Positions 44,141-53,338 of a stretch of DNA of 64,000 bases are shown piece after piece (positions within the stretch are counted from its first letter, which is position 1; each line of letters begins with the position of its first letter). The notes beneath the pieces were generated by a model. The model was given only the letters and a program-made list of their open reading frames with translations, did not search any database and was not told where the DNA came from. Source of the stretch: Bacteroidaceae bacterium (GTDB lineage Bacteria > Bacteroidota > Bacteroidia > Bacteroidales > Bacteroidaceae); assembly GCA_017547385.1 (NCBI GenBank), contig JAFYPU010000006.1:142896-206895 (forward strand). Reading direction: 5' to 3'. The translations under genes and the position numbers were made by a program.

Positions 44141-44887
44141 ATGATTAAGAAAATCCTGGTGTCGCAACCGCAACCGACATCCGAAAAATCTCCTTACTTC
44201 GACATTTCTAAAAAACATGGGGTGGAATTTGTGTTCCATCCTTTCATTAAAGTCGAAGGGCTTAGTGCGAAAGAATTTCGCCAACAGAAAGTTCAAATCC
44301 TCGAACATACAGCCATCGTCTTCAACTCCCGACATGCCATCGACCATTTCTTCAATCTCTGCAAGGAGATGCGCATTGCCATCCCTGCCGACATGAAATA
44401 CTTTGCCATATCGGAGTCGATTGCGCTCTACATTCAGAAGTATGTGCAATACCGCAAGCGAAAAGTTTCATTCGGTTCGACCGGTAAATGGCCCGAGCTT
44501 ATACAAGTGATGGCCAAGCATAAAACCGAGAAATACCTTGTTCCGCAAAGCGACGTCCATACCGACGAAGTGAGAACGCTGCTCGATGCCAAGAAACTCA
44601 AGTACACGGAGTGTGTGATGTATCGCACAGTTCCCAACGCCATATCCGAAGAAGAGATGCGCGGCATGGACATGTTGGTGGTCTTCACGCCAGCTGGTGT
44701 ACAGTCGTTGCAGAAAAATTTCCCGGATTTCAAGCAAGACGAAAGCATCAAGATAGGTTGTTTCGGAAAGGCTACGGCAAAAGCGCTGGAGGATGCAGGA
44801 TTCCGTATAGACTTGGAAGCACCTTCGGAAAAGGCTCCTTCGATGACTGGATGTTTGGACTTGTATTTGGAAGAGGCCAACGCCTGA
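44141..44887 (+). CDS. hemD: Uroporphyrinogen-III synthase
   Basis: Closes hydroxymethylbilane into uroporphyrinogen III. 248 aa. The family has little motif conservation, but the two-domain layout is visible: ILVSQPQPTSEKSPYFDISK, HTAIVFNSRHAIDHFF (domain 1), FTPAGVQSLQKNFPDFKQ and IGCFGKATAKALEDAGFRID (domain 2 with the YT/FTS-like and GxxTA-like positions). The bacteroidetes DUF4271-hemD order supports it. 23 bp after DUF4271. Confidence 0.85.
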   Translation: MIKKILVSQPQPTSEKSPYFDISKKHGVEFVFHPFIKVEGLSAKEFRQQKVQILEHTAIVFNSRHAIDHFFNLCKEMRIAIPADMKYFAISESIALYIQKYVQYRKRKVSFGSTGKWPELIQVMAKHKTEKYLVPQSDVHTDEVRTLLDAKKLKYTECVMYRTVPNAISEEEMRGMDMLVVFTPAGVQSLQKNFPDFKQDESIKIGCFGKATAKALEDAGFRIDLEAPSEKAPSMTGCLDLYLEEANA

Positions 44888-44925
44888 ACCTATAAGCTGT
44901 CGGGGCAGCATGAACCCCGTTGATG

Positions 44926-44990
44926 GAAACCGGAAGCAAAATTCAGAGATGTCGATAAGGCATCGGGATTTTTGCTTTCGGTTTTCATTT
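44926..44990 (+). terminator. Terminator of hemD
   Basis: Imperfect long stem (GAAACCGGAAGCAAAA around 44926-44941 with TTTTGCTTTCGGTTTTC around 44970-44986) and an inner GATG/CATC pair, followed by a T-rich run to 45003. Confidence 0.65.
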
Positions 44991-45095
44991 GTTTTTATTT
45001 TGCCTTTTGCGACTTTAGAACAAGCTTTGATGCGGATCCGCAAAGTTTTTGAAAATTTCGCAAGCTCATTTTCTGACTTTCCACTTGCCTTTCAC

Positions 45096-45103
45096 TATCT
45101 TTG
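45096..45103 (+). promoter_or_regulatory. rnpA -7 box (TATCTTTG)
   Basis: Perfect TAnnTTTG 26 bp before the rnpA ATG. Confidence 0.6.
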
Positions 45104-45129
45104 TCCGGCAATAAGAAAATCCAATATTC

Positions 45130-45522
45130 ATGAAGCAGTTTGCTTTTCCCAAGGCTGAGCATTTGTGCTTGCAGCGCGAAATTGATGCCCTCTTTGTGCC
45201 GGGTGTTCATTCGGCTGTGGCCTTTCCTCTGCGTGCGGTGTTCCGTTCGGTGGAGTGGGAGAGCGGTCCTACAGTCAAGGTTCTGCTGAGTGTTTCGAAG
45301 CGGAAACATAAATTGGCAGTGGATCGCAACTGTGCCAAACGGCAGATTCGAGAAGCCTATCGCAAAAACAAACATCTGCTGCATGCCTCTTTGCTTCCCG
45401 GTGAGGGCGTGCACATTGGTTTTTTATGGTTGTCGGATGCTCCGGTGTCCTCGGCCGTGGTGGAACGCCGCATGGTGGGATTGTTGCAACGCATTGCTGA
45501 AAAAATAGCTCAAAGTCGATGA
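45130..45522 (+). CDS. rnpA: Ribonuclease P protein component
   Basis: Protein cofactor of RNase P for tRNA 5' maturation. 130 aa, basic. The RNR motif is [18 protein letters not shown] (Cys in place of the usual Arg), preceded by [10 protein letters not shown]. Unlike the common rpmH-rnpA order, no rpmH lies upstream. It overlaps yidD by 4 bp (ATGA), the typical rnpA-yidD coupling. Confidence 0.93.
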   Translation: MKQFAFPKAEHLCLQREIDALFVPGVHSAVAFPLRAVFRSVEWESGPTVKVLLSVSKRKHKLAVDRNCAKRQIREAYRKNKHLLHASLLPGEGVHIGFLWLSDAPVSSAVVERRMVGLLQRIAEKIAQSR

Positions 45523-45743
45523 TACGCCAGGTCCTGACATGGTTGCTCGTAGCTCCTATTCGTTTTTATCAACACTTCATTTCGCCCTACACCCCTCCGG
45601 CCTGTCGCTTCACTCCCACGTGTTCGCAATATGCGGTCGAGGCTTTGAAGAAACATGGACCTTTGAAGGGTTTGTGGTTGGCTGTTCGCCGTTTGTTGCG
45701 CTGTCATCCGTGGGGTGGGAGTGGTTATGATCCGGTTCCATGA
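45519..45743 (+). CDS. yidD: Membrane protein insertion efficiency factor YidD
   Basis: 74 aa, membrane-associated, assists YidC-dependent insertion. Full signature: [34 protein letters not shown], and [13 protein letters not shown]. Translationally coupled to rnpA. Confidence 0.96.
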   Translation: MIRQVLTWLLVAPIRFYQHFISPYTPPACRFTPTCSQYAVEALKKHGPLKGLWLAVRRLLRCHPWGGSGYDPVP

Positions 45744-45785
45744 CGGACATTGTGTTTTTCTTCCGTTTGTTTGAAAAACAGAGAT

Positions 45786-46364
45786 ATGTTCGCACTCGAT
45801 TTCCATACACATAACATGTTTGCTCCGGCCGGCAGTGCCATTGTTTCATTGCCTCGGGAGTTGTTGTTGAACCCCGAGGATTTTTCTCCTGTGCCCGGTG
45901 CTTTACATTCGGCCGGTTTGCACCCTTGGTGGACCGAGGATGATGTTGACAGGATGCTTTCAGGCTTGTCAGCATTGCTTCGGCATTCGCAGGTGGTGGC
46001 TGTGGGCGAGTGTGGTCTCGACAAGTTGCGCGGTGCTTCCTTGTCGTGTCAGTGCGAGGTCTTTGCCCGTCAGGTGGAACTGGCTTCGGAGCATTCGCTG
46101 CCCATGACGATACATTGCGTGAAAGCTTTTGGCGAATTGCTCCATCTTCATAAAACGCTCCGTCCCGCCACGCGTTGGACGGTGCATGGGTTTCGTGGCG
46201 GTCCGAAGTTGGCCGAGCAGTTACTGGATGCCGGAATGGATCTCAGCTTCGGTCTGCATCACAATGCCGACAGCTTGCGCCTCACTCCGGAGCACCGTCG
46301 GCACTTCGAGACCGATGACAGCGGTGTTTCGTTGGCCGATGTGCTGAGGGCTGCCGGCTTCTGA
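45786..46364 (+). CDS. TatD-family metal-dependent hydrolase
   Basis: 192 aa from MFALDFHTHNMFAPAGS, shorter than typical TatD (~250-265 aa). HxH metal ligand motif DFHTHN is at about 5-10. Further ligands: VVAVGECGLDKLRG (Glu), PMTIHCVKAFGE (His) and WTVHGFRGG (His). The final conserved Asp position is present in FETDDSGVS. The short form is seen in Bacteroidetes. Likely a 3'-5' exonuclease or phosphoesterase; substrate open. 42 bp after yidD. Confidence 0.85.
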   Translation: MFALDFHTHNMFAPAGSAIVSLPRELLLNPEDFSPVPGALHSAGLHPWWTEDDVDRMLSGLSALLRHSQVVAVGECGLDKLRGASLSCQCEVFARQVELASEHSLPMTIHCVKAFGELLHLHKTLRPATRWTVHGFRGGPKLAEQLLDAGMDLSFGLHHNADSLRLTPEHRRHFETDDSGVSLADVLRAAGF

Positions 46365-46409
46365 CACGAAGGAGGAAATCATCCGAGATATTATGGAAAT
46401 AATAGCGTG

Positions 46410-46475
46410 AAAATCTGCAAGGCGTTTAGAAAATTCTGCAAGCACTGCAGAATTTTTTAAACGCCTTGCAGATTT
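46410..46475 (+). repeat. Modular 21-nt-period intergenic element, copy 7 (Q'-P'-Q)
   Basis: Cores CTGCAAGGCGTTTAG, CTGCAAGCACTGCAG, TTAAACGCCTTGCAG; left end AAAATCTGCA, right end TGCAGATTT. The right end overlaps the left arm of the following terminator by 4 nt. The only copy between convergent genes. Confidence 0.85.
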
Positions 46476-46514
46476 CGCCCCAAAGCCTTGTGTGGTTTTG
46501 GGGCGAAATGTTGT
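46472..46514 (+). terminator. Terminator of the TatD-like gene
   Basis: 13-bp stem (46472-46484 with 46497-46509), 12-nt loop, then GTTGTTTTT. It lies between convergent genes. Confidence 0.75.
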
Positions 46515-46528
46515 TTTTCCGAAGAGGT

Positions 46529-48163
46529 TTACTTAACGATGTGTTTGCAACCGTTGATAACGTAGATACCGGCCGGCAAGCGTAAGATTTGGGCTTTCGT
46601 CCCTCCTCTCAGCACGCAGACACCGCTGAGGTCATAGACATCGGTTGTGCCCGGGGCGAGGATTTCTGCTGCATGGATGCCCACCCCGTTTGGATTGTAG
46701 GTGGCAGTAAATGCTTCGCTGTGGTCAATACCGTCGGCTGTTTGCAGGTGATAGGCTGTCAGTGTTACGTTTTTCGCCTTGGCCACTTCGGTCGGCACGG
46801 CTATGTTGATGATATATGCACCCTCATAGTCGGGGTCTGCCGTAGCGGTATAGTCGTTTGTGATCCACTCGGTTTCTTTTCCGTCAGCGTCGGTGTAAGT
46901 GAAAACAAAGGCCTCGTATTTCACCTTCTCGTAGTTGGTAACCCAGAGTTCGATTTTGCTCACTCCCTCAAGGCTTTTTCCGGAAGCCGGAGTGAATTCG
47001 CTGATGATGTCGACACTGATTTCTTCGTAGGGAAGTGTGAAAGCGTAAGAGCCCAAAGAACTTTCTTCTTCGTTGAAAGTGTAGTTGCCGTTAGAGGCCC
47101 GCACGTTTGAAAATTTGAGATATATGTCAGAGAAAGTTGTTTCGGTTTCAACCATGTCGTGGTGGCGACGCAATTTTCCGCTCAAATCGAGTACGATTTT
47201 GTTGTTATCAACCACGTAAGGAATGGCTTCGGTGTAATAGTTGCTTCCTTCCAAGTCAAGATCTCCGTAACTCAGAGTAGCGACAGCGTCGCTCTCACGG
47301 CCTTCGTGCGAAAGCAATGCATCGCTGAATGTGAGCATGATGATGCTTGCGGGGTCGCCAGGCATCCAATACGACAAGAACTTGTTGTTTTCAAGACCGG
47401 TGGTGGAAATAAGCATGGTGGGCATAGCACCACATACAAAGGGAATTTCAATAGTTCCGTCTGTGCCGTAGATAATGCTTTCATCCACGACAGAACGCAC
47501 GCCGGTGATGCGAAGTTTGAAGGCCATACCTTCGGAAATTGTGCCGTTCTGAAGGAGCGAAAGCAAAGTGGCTTTCGTTTCGATGGCAGCAGTGGATCCA
47601 AGAATGTTCATGCTGACTTTGTGGGTTGTTTCTCCCACAACGAGTTCTGCTTCATTGGCGTAGAAAGCTCGGTTAAACACTACGCTGATGAGACCTCCGT
47701 TACTGATGTCGAGCACAGAGCCCTCAGCAGGAATAACCTTGGAGAGTTCCATTTTTGGAGTCTCTTCCATCAATAATACGGTTGTGCCATTGGCCAAGCA
47801 GAATACTTTCTGAAAGTAATAGGTGGTGCCTTCTTCAACGTGTATGTCGTATGATTCGCCGGTTTGAGTGAACTGGTGAGTATAGCTGATCTCATTCTGA
47901 AATTCCGCATCGCTATACACCGTCATCAAGCAGCCGTTGGTGGCATTCACCGTGAGGGTTCCGCTTTTGGGAGCGACGAAATAACCTTCGTAAGTGTTGA
48001 AGTCGCTTTTTAGCTCATAGGGCGTGGAAAGTTTCATCTCACCAAAGTTAATGGTGACAGCATTTGCCGTTCCTGCCGATGCAACCATCCAGCCAAAGAA
48101 AAGGAGGAAAAGTCGGCCGCATAAAGGCAGGGAACGCAGGGATTGGGTGTTGAAAGTTTTCAT
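46529..48163 (-). CDS. T9SS-secreted protein, Ig-like (SbsA-type) repeats
   Basis: 544 aa. Signal peptide 1-36 (ends TANA). The mature part begins VTINFGEMKLSTPYELKSDF and contains beta-rich repeats with ILDISNGGLISVVFNRAFYA (SbsA Ig-like pattern) and VVGETTHKVSMNILGSTAAI. The end DVYDLSGVCVLRGGTKAQIL followed by RLPAGIYVINGCKHIVK is a T9SS type A sorting domain. It lies 58 bp downstream of a very large T9SS cargo gene and shares its domain style, so the two are probably co-expressed. No enzymatic motif is visible. Confidence 0.8.
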   Translation of the reverse strand: MKTFNTQSLRSLPLCGRLFLLFFGWMVASAGTANAVTINFGEMKLSTPYELKSDFNTYEGYFVAPKSGTLTVNATNGCLMTVYSDAEFQNEISYTHQFTQTGESYDIHVEEGTTYYFQKVFCLANGTTVLLMEETPKMELSKVIPAEGSVLDISNGGLISVVFNRAFYANEAELVVGETTHKVSMNILGSTAAIETKATLLSLLQNGTISEGMAFKLRITGVRSVVDESIIYGTDGTIEIPFVCGAMPTMLISTTGLENNKFLSYWMPGDPASIIMLTFSDALLSHEGRESDAVATLSYGDLDLEGSNYYTEAIPYVVDNNKIVLDLSGKLRRHHDMVETETTFSDIYLKFSNVRASNGNYTFNEEESSLGSYAFTLPYEEISVDIISEFTPASGKSLEGVSKIELWVTNYEKVKYEAFVFTYTDADGKETEWITNDYTATADPDYEGAYIINIAVPTEVAKAKNVTLTAYHLQTADGIDHSEAFTATYNPNGVGIHAAEILAPGTTDVYDLSGVCVLRGGTKAQILRLPAGIYVINGCKHIVK

Positions 48164-48221
48164 GTGTGTATGTGATTATTTAATGTTGTCGGATAAAACT
48201 GATTTGCGGAGTTCGTGTTGC

Positions 48222-51200
48222 TCAATTGAGCAGGAGTTTCTTAGTGAAGCATCCCGAAATCGTGGTAACCTTTGCCACAACCATGCCTTTGTATCCTCGG
48301 GTGGGCAGTGTGAGTGTGCCTTTGCCGGCAGCACCGGCTAGCAATGTTCCATCGCCGGTGTAAATCTGCACTTGGGATTGCTCGCTTGTTTGCACGGTGA
48401 TTTCATTGTCCGAAACACGAACTCTCGGGGCTTCGCCGGCAATGTGATGAATGCCCACGGGATCGTAAGCCTTCACGGCGCATTGGGTAGCATTGACAAC
48501 GCGACCCGTGTTGGCGTCGATCATCATCACAACAACGTGCAAGCGGCTCAAATCGATGGCGTTGGCCGGCAGCATGGCGGTGATATCGGCGCTATATTCC
48601 TTTCCGGCAACCACGTTTGCGGGGATATATCCTCCGGTTCCGTTAAAGGTCTGCCCGATGGTGGCACGTGCCACATGATTGTGATAGAAAGGATAGGTGG
48701 TTCCGGCCGAAAGGCTTCCGCCTTCACCCCATTCGCCCAAATCAGCGTCGGAAATACCGCCGAAAGTGTTACGCTGGTATCCTTTGACATTATCCTCCAA
48801 GATGACAGCAAACAGATTGAGGTTCTGTTTTTCTGCCTCCAAGGCGAATTTCACGGAACACGGGATGACGATGGCGGTAGAGTCGGTGTTGAAACTTGCT
48901 GTGGCCGAGATTTCAGCATCCGCAGGCACTGCCAATTCTTCTTGAACGAGGTCCAACCACAGTTTCTCGCCGTTCACTCCATTGAAAACATAGTCGCCAT
49001 CAATCGACATCATGGGAGCAGCAATGAAACCGCTGCGGTTGATAATGCCGCTGGGAGCCGCGTTCAGTCCGAGGAAGGAGTTGTAAGCCTCCAAGCCGGC
49101 TCCGAGATTGTCGCCGGTATAGGTGTGCAGGGCGATGGGGATGAATTGGTTGCCGAAAGTGCTGCTGATTTTCTCGATGGCCAGTTTGCCCAACGGACAG
49201 TTCACGCAGCCTTGTCCCGTCATCTCTTCCAAAACCACGCGCTTCACGGGCTGAAATTGCAAGTTCTTCACAGCCGCGTTGATGGTGTTTTCGGTGTTGT
49301 CGAGACGCACGTCAATGGAGTAAGCATTGTTCTTACCTTTTTCCAAAGGCAGTGCTTCGGTGAATTCGAAAGGATAAACATCACCTTTCTTCAAGTTCAG
49401 ATTTTCTGCCGAGAGTCTGCTCACAACGATGCCTGCGGCATTCTTAAGCACGAGTTCGGCCGACGAGTATGTCTCTGCTTCGGTGTCGATGGTGATACGT
49501 CCTTTGATAATCAGGTTGTCCTTGTTGACAACCGAGGAAGCATTGTCCAAAGTTACAAGGAAAGGAATGTTGTGCGTAACCTCAACGTTGTTAATCATGA
49601 GCGCACTTTGCGCTTCGTTTTCGTTGATGAAGGCGATGTAGATGTTCTTGCCGGCAAATTGGCGCAGGTCCACGGAGTATTCGCTCCATTCTCCGTCGAG
49701 TCCGTCCTCGGTGGCACCGGGTGTGAGGCGTTCGTGGAAAACGGTGGTTCCCTCGGAGCGCATTTTCTCTACGATGGAGGGGGTCAAAGCATTGTACACG
49801 CTGTTGTTCTCCCACACGATAACGCGCAACATGTCAGTAGCTGTATGCTTGTAGCTCTGACCCTGGAATTTCAGCACACACAGGTTGTCGGGAATAAACA
49901 CTTGGGGCATCACCATCCAGTCGTCCGACTTTCCTGCCGGTTCGTAGCACGAATGTGAGCAAGCCGACATGTCGGTGCTCGAAGTGTTGTCGCGCACCAG
50001 AGACCACGGGTAATTGGTGGCATCGGCAAATCCCCACGATTGCATGGTGCTGTTGGGAGTGCGGCCATCGCCTTCGTAGAACATGAAGTTCATGAGGCCG
50101 TTGTCGAAGTCGTCGTAGAAGAGCGTTTTGTCGTCGAATGAAATTTCGCGCTCATAGGCTCCGACATAGTTGAGCACTATTTCGCTGTTGGCATTGTTGC
50201 CGGCCAAATCTGTGATAACACCGGCGGGAATCACCACCTTATATTCCACGTCTTTATAAAGGTATTCGGTGGTGGCAGGATACACGGCCACTTGTTTTCC
50301 ACCGTATGACATCAGTAGTTTGGCGCATGTCTCATTCTCGCCGGTGCGATATAAATCGGCTTGAACGGCTTCGGCAATCATTACTTCGGTATCGAAGGTC
50401 AGGATGATGGGGTTGGCAGCGTAGTCGATTTGGGCAAACGTGGCGTTGTCGGCCGGATAGGCGTTTGTGAGTTGCACGGGGATGTCTGCGCGGCCCATGT
50501 AGTCGATGTCGATGTCGCGGTTGGTGCGTGTCTCATCTCCTTCAATGCAAATGCTTCCTGCCGGAATGTGGAGTGTGTAGGCTTTGCCGGCTTCTAATGC
50601 TCCTTTGCGGAAAGTGATGTTGACGGTTTTCGAATGGCTTTCGGCACTGAGTCCCACGGATGTATAGACGGTAGCTCCTTCGGCATCGCGTATTTCGACG
50701 CAGTTGGCAGCTCCGAGCACTTTGACATAGCGTCCGAAGTTCACCTTGATCTTTTGCAGCTTCGACAGAGCAGCACCTGCGGTGGGCGAAACGGTGTATT
50801 GACCCAACAGATCGATGTCGGTGCAAGTGCTTGCAAAGGTTTCGGGAATTTCCAGCACGTAGCTGCCTTCGATGTCGGCCATGATGGCAATTCTGCATCC
50901 GTTGTCGGCTATGGTCATCGGTGTTCCGGTGTTGTCGTAACCGGTTTTGGCTGTGTAGTCGATGCCATATTTCTGTTTCAGAATCAGGTCGATGTCAAAC
51001 CAATACAGCCCGGAGCGAACGCTCCAGTCGCGGTAGGGGTTTGAGATGGGCGATGCTCCCATCACGTTGCCGAGGTTGTCGACTGTCCAACCGCCTTTGT
51101 CGGCATCTTCGGTTGCATCGAAAAGTGTGAACTCGCCGGTAGTGACATTCATCAGATAGGGGGCATCATATTCTGTGCCGAATTGGCTTCCTTCCACCTC

Positions 51201-52019
51201 CTTTATGATGTGTGCGCTGCCCGTAATCCACAATCCGTTGTTGCTGAGGCGTGCTGTGGAGATGTGGCTTATGTTGTCTGCTTTGGCTTCCCAAGAAAAC
51301 ACAGGGTCGTCCTCAAATCCCACCATGCTGTAGCTGTCGGTCTCGGTGTCGTAAACGTAATAGCAGATACCGCCGGCATATTCAGCCATGGGGAGGTAAG
51401 AAAACGACATGCATCCCAGGATGTATCGGCCGTCGGCCGAGATGCTCACGAAGCGGTTTTGCCCTTTGTCCTCGTGCGCCATGTCCTTGGTGGGAATGCC
51501 CGGAGTGGCAATCAGTTCGCCGGTGGTGATGTCCCATAGGGCTTGTGTCTCTTTGTAGAGGTCGGAGGTATAGGTGAGCTTGCCCACGGCATATCGGCCA
51601 TCAGCGGTAATCGAAAAGGCTACGCCGCCGTCGGCTTCTGTTCCGGTGCTCAGCAAGGTGTAACGCCCGGTGGCTTTGCTCCAATAGGCAGGCCGTTCAT
51701 TCAATTCGCCCACCACAATAGTACCGTCGTTGTTCACGTCATTGGCGGCGGCACTGATGATTTCGGCTTCGTCGTAGGCGGTTGTGAGCAGGGTGCTCTC
51801 TTCGGTTTCGATGTTGATAAGGCGCGGGCCTGTACGGAAGAGCGAGTTGGCCGAATTGGTGGCATCGGCCGCTGCCCACAGACCATTGTCCGACATGCTG
51901 TTGATGAGCGCAGCGTCATCGAATTTGAAAAAACGAAAATGGGGTGCTCCTTGTGCAAATGCCGTATGTGCAAGCAACGAACTGAGGAGCAAAAGGAGGC
52001 TGAACAGTGTTCTTCTCAT
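48222..52019 (-). CDS. Large T9SS-secreted multidomain protein with Omp28-type domain
   Basis: 1265 aa. Signal peptide ends TAFAQ. Domains in order: a beta-propeller-like part (~25-390, for example VAFSITADGRYAVGKLTYTS); SbsA-type Ig-like repeats (~395-625, VSPTAGAALSKLQKIKVNFG); a choice-of-anchor J region (~636-820, TLFYDDFDNGLMNFMFYEGD, KSDDWMVMPQVFI); an Omp28-type thioredoxin-like region at about 935-1180 with EEMTGQGCVNCPLGKLAIEK; and a T9SS type A sorting domain (MVVAKVTTISGCFTKKLLLN). The Omp28 part parallels the genes at 24-1946 and 28577-29371. Probably a surface protein with thiol-binding activity; target unknown. Confidence 0.8.
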   Translation of the reverse strand: MRRTLFSLLLLLSSLLAHTAFAQGAPHFRFFKFDDAALINSMSDNGLWAAADATNSANSLFRTGPRLINIETEESTLLTTAYDEAEIISAAANDVNNDGTIVVGELNERPAYWSKATGRYTLLSTGTEADGGVAFSITADGRYAVGKLTYTSDLYKETQALWDITTGELIATPGIPTKDMAHEDKGQNRFVSISADGRYILGCMSFSYLPMAEYAGGICYYVYDTETDSYSMVGFEDDPVFSWEAKADNISHISTARLSNNGLWITGSAHIIKEVEGSQFGTEYDAPYLMNVTTGEFTLFDATEDADKGGWTVDNLGNVMGASPISNPYRDWSVRSGLYWFDIDLILKQKYGIDYTAKTGYDNTGTPMTIADNGCRIAIMADIEGSYVLEIPETFASTCTDIDLLGQYTVSPTAGAALSKLQKIKVNFGRYVKVLGAANCVEIRDAEGATVYTSVGLSAESHSKTVNITFRKGALEAGKAYTLHIPAGSICIEGDETRTNRDIDIDYMGRADIPVQLTNAYPADNATFAQIDYAANPIILTFDTEVMIAEAVQADLYRTGENETCAKLLMSYGGKQVAVYPATTEYLYKDVEYKVVIPAGVITDLAGNNANSEIVLNYVGAYEREISFDDKTLFYDDFDNGLMNFMFYEGDGRTPNSTMQSWGFADATNYPWSLVRDNTSSTDMSACSHSCYEPAGKSDDWMVMPQVFIPDNLCVLKFQGQSYKHTATDMLRVIVWENNSVYNALTPSIVEKMRSEGTTVFHERLTPGATEDGLDGEWSEYSVDLRQFAGKNIYIAFINENEAQSALMINNVEVTHNIPFLVTLDNASSVVNKDNLIIKGRITIDTEAETYSSAELVLKNAAGIVVSRLSAENLNLKKGDVYPFEFTEALPLEKGKNNAYSIDVRLDNTENTINAAVKNLQFQPVKRVVLEEMTGQGCVNCPLGKLAIEKISSTFGNQFIPIALHTYTGDNLGAGLEAYNSFLGLNAAPSGIINRSGFIAAPMMSIDGDYVFNGVNGEKLWLDLVQEELAVPADAEISATASFNTDSTAIVIPCSVKFALEAEKQNLNLFAVILEDNVKGYQRNTFGGISDADLGEWGEGGSLSAGTTYPFYHNHVARATIGQTFNGTGGYIPANVVAGKEYSADITAMLPANAIDLSRLHVVVMMIDANTGRVVNATQCAVKAYDPVGIHHIAGEAPRVRVSDNEITVQTSEQSQVQIYTGDGTLLAGAAGKGTLTLPTRGYKGMVVAKVTTISGCFTKKLLLN

Positions 52020-52111
52020 TATGAATGGTTTTTATGTGTTTACGAAAGGAATGAAACGGTAAGGAGTTCGGTGTGTCGATAATCCGGGCCTTTTCGGGAA
52101 TATATACCGCG

Positions 52112-52119
52112 CAAAGTTA
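52112..52119 (-). promoter_or_regulatory. -7 promoter box (TAACTTTG)
   Basis: Perfect TAnnTTTG on the minus strand, about 90 bp before the start of the 1265-aa T9SS gene. Confidence 0.6.
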
Positions 52120-52204
52120 CGAAAAAACACTTTAAGGTGTTGAGTTTCTGCGATAATTGTGCATTTCTCGGACACTTTGTTCGAAAAATGGGGATTTGAT
52201 GGAC

Positions 52205-52272
52205 AAAAATTTACAAGCACTGCAGAAATTTCTAAACGCCTTGCAGAAAATTCTGCAGTGCTTGCAGATTTT
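52205..52272 (-). repeat. Modular 21-nt-period intergenic element, copy 8 (P'-Q'-P on the minus strand)
   Basis: Read on the minus strand: CTGCAAGCACTGCAG, CTGCAAGGCGTTTAG, CTGCAGTGCTTGTAA. The box AAAGTGTCCG follows exactly 26 nt later (52169-52178 on the plus strand), facing the -7 box at 52112. With the tdh terminator this explains most of 52020-52384. Confidence 0.85.
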
Positions 52273-52312
52273 GCCCCGAAGCCTTGCCGTTTTTTCTCGA
52301 CGTAAAAAGAAA

Positions 52313-52353
52313 TCCCCACAAGCTCCGCCGGTCATCGGTCGGGCTTGTGGGGA
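52313..52353 (-). terminator. Terminator of tdh
   Basis: 11-bp perfect stem (52313-52323 with 52343-52353) with a small inner CCG/CGG pair, followed on the minus strand by TTTCTTTTTACG. Confidence 0.8.
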
Positions 52354-52384
52354 GGCTGAATGAAGTGTCTCAACTTTTCGCTTG

Positions 52385-53338
52385 TCAGCGCAAACGTGCG
52401 GAGAGTTTCTCCAGCATGTCGCGTGTCATGCTGTCAAGATCGTATTTGGCGCACCAATCCCATTCTTGGCGGGCACAGATGTCGTCAAGGCTGTTGGGCC
52501 AGCTGTCGGCATTGTTCTGCTTGAGCGGTTCCACCTTGTAGGTCATCTTGAAGTCGGGTTTGTATTTTCGGATGGCTGCGAGAATTCCTTCGGGGTCGAA
52601 GCTCATCGCTGCGATGTTGAAGGCATTGCGGTGGATAAGGCGTGTGGGGTCGGCTTCCATGAGGTTGACACACGCGTCAAGAGCATCAGGCATGTACATC
52701 ATGTCCATGTAAGTTCCGGCAGCGATGGGGCATACAAAGTCCTCACCACGCACCGCGCTGTAGAAGATGTCCACGGCATAGTCGGTGGTGCCGCCGCCCG
52801 GTGGGGTTACGTAGGAGATAAGTCCGGGAAAACGAACGGAACGTGTGTCTACACCATACTTTTTGAAATAATAGTCGGAGAGAAGTTCTGTCGTTACTTT
52901 GCTCACTCCGTAAATGGTGATGGGTCGCTGGATGGTGTCTTGCGGTGTGTGGTTGCGCGGTGTCTCCGGACCGAAAGAGCCGATGGAACTCGGCGTGAAC
53001 ACGGCACAACCATTCTCGCGGGCAATCTCAAGAATGTTCCACAGACCATCAATTCCAATCTTCCAAGCTAGCATCGGCTTCGACTCGGCCACAACCGAGA
53101 GCAAAGCCGCCAGGTTGTAGATGGTGTCGATGTCAAACTTCTTCACAACTGCGTCAATGCCTGCGCAGTCGGTTACGTCGCAGATTTCTGCAGGTCCGCT
53201 TTCTTTGAGCTCGCCTTTGGGTTCTGCTCCCGGAATGTAGCCCGCCACAACATGGTCGTTGCCATAAATGCAACGCAGTTTCATGGTCAGTTCAGAGCCT
53301 ATCTGTCCTGTTGCACCGATTACCAAAATGTTTTTCAT
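52385..53338 (-). CDS. tdh: L-threonine 3-dehydrogenase, SDR (epimerase-like) type
   Basis: Oxidises L-threonine to 2-amino-3-ketobutyrate with NAD+. 317 aa. Rossmann motif GATGQIGSELTMKL (8-14), TIYNLAALLSVVAES, and the catalytic Tyr/Lys in ITIYGVSKVTTELLSDYYF (about 143-147). FDVDTIY-like FDIDTIYNLAA and YMDMMYMPDALDACVNLMEA are characteristic of this threonine-dehydrogenase branch rather than sugar epimerases. It is divergent from kbl, which uses its product. Candidate promoter: TTCCTTTG at 53380-53387, one mismatch to TAnnTTTG. Confidence 0.9.
   Translation of the reverse strand: MKNILVIGATGQIGSELTMKLRCIYGNDHVVAGYIPGAEPKGELKESGPAEICDVTDCAGIDAVVKKFDIDTIYNLAALLSVVAESKPMLAWKIGIDGLWNILEIARENGCAVFTPSSIGSFGPETPRNHTPQDTIQRPITIYGVSKVTTELLSDYYFKKYGVDTRSVRFPGLISYVTPPGGGTTDYAVDIFYSAVRGEDFVCPIAAGTYMDMMYMPDALDACVNLMEADPTRLIHRNAFNIAAMSFDPEGILAAIRKYKPDFKMTYKVEPLKQNNADSWPNSLDDICARQEWDWCAKYDLDSMTRDMLEKLSARLR

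Noticed and set aside
48372-49958. 528-aa plus-strand open frame
   Set aside because: Antisense to the 1265-aa T9SS protein, which has a clear signal peptide and sorting domain.
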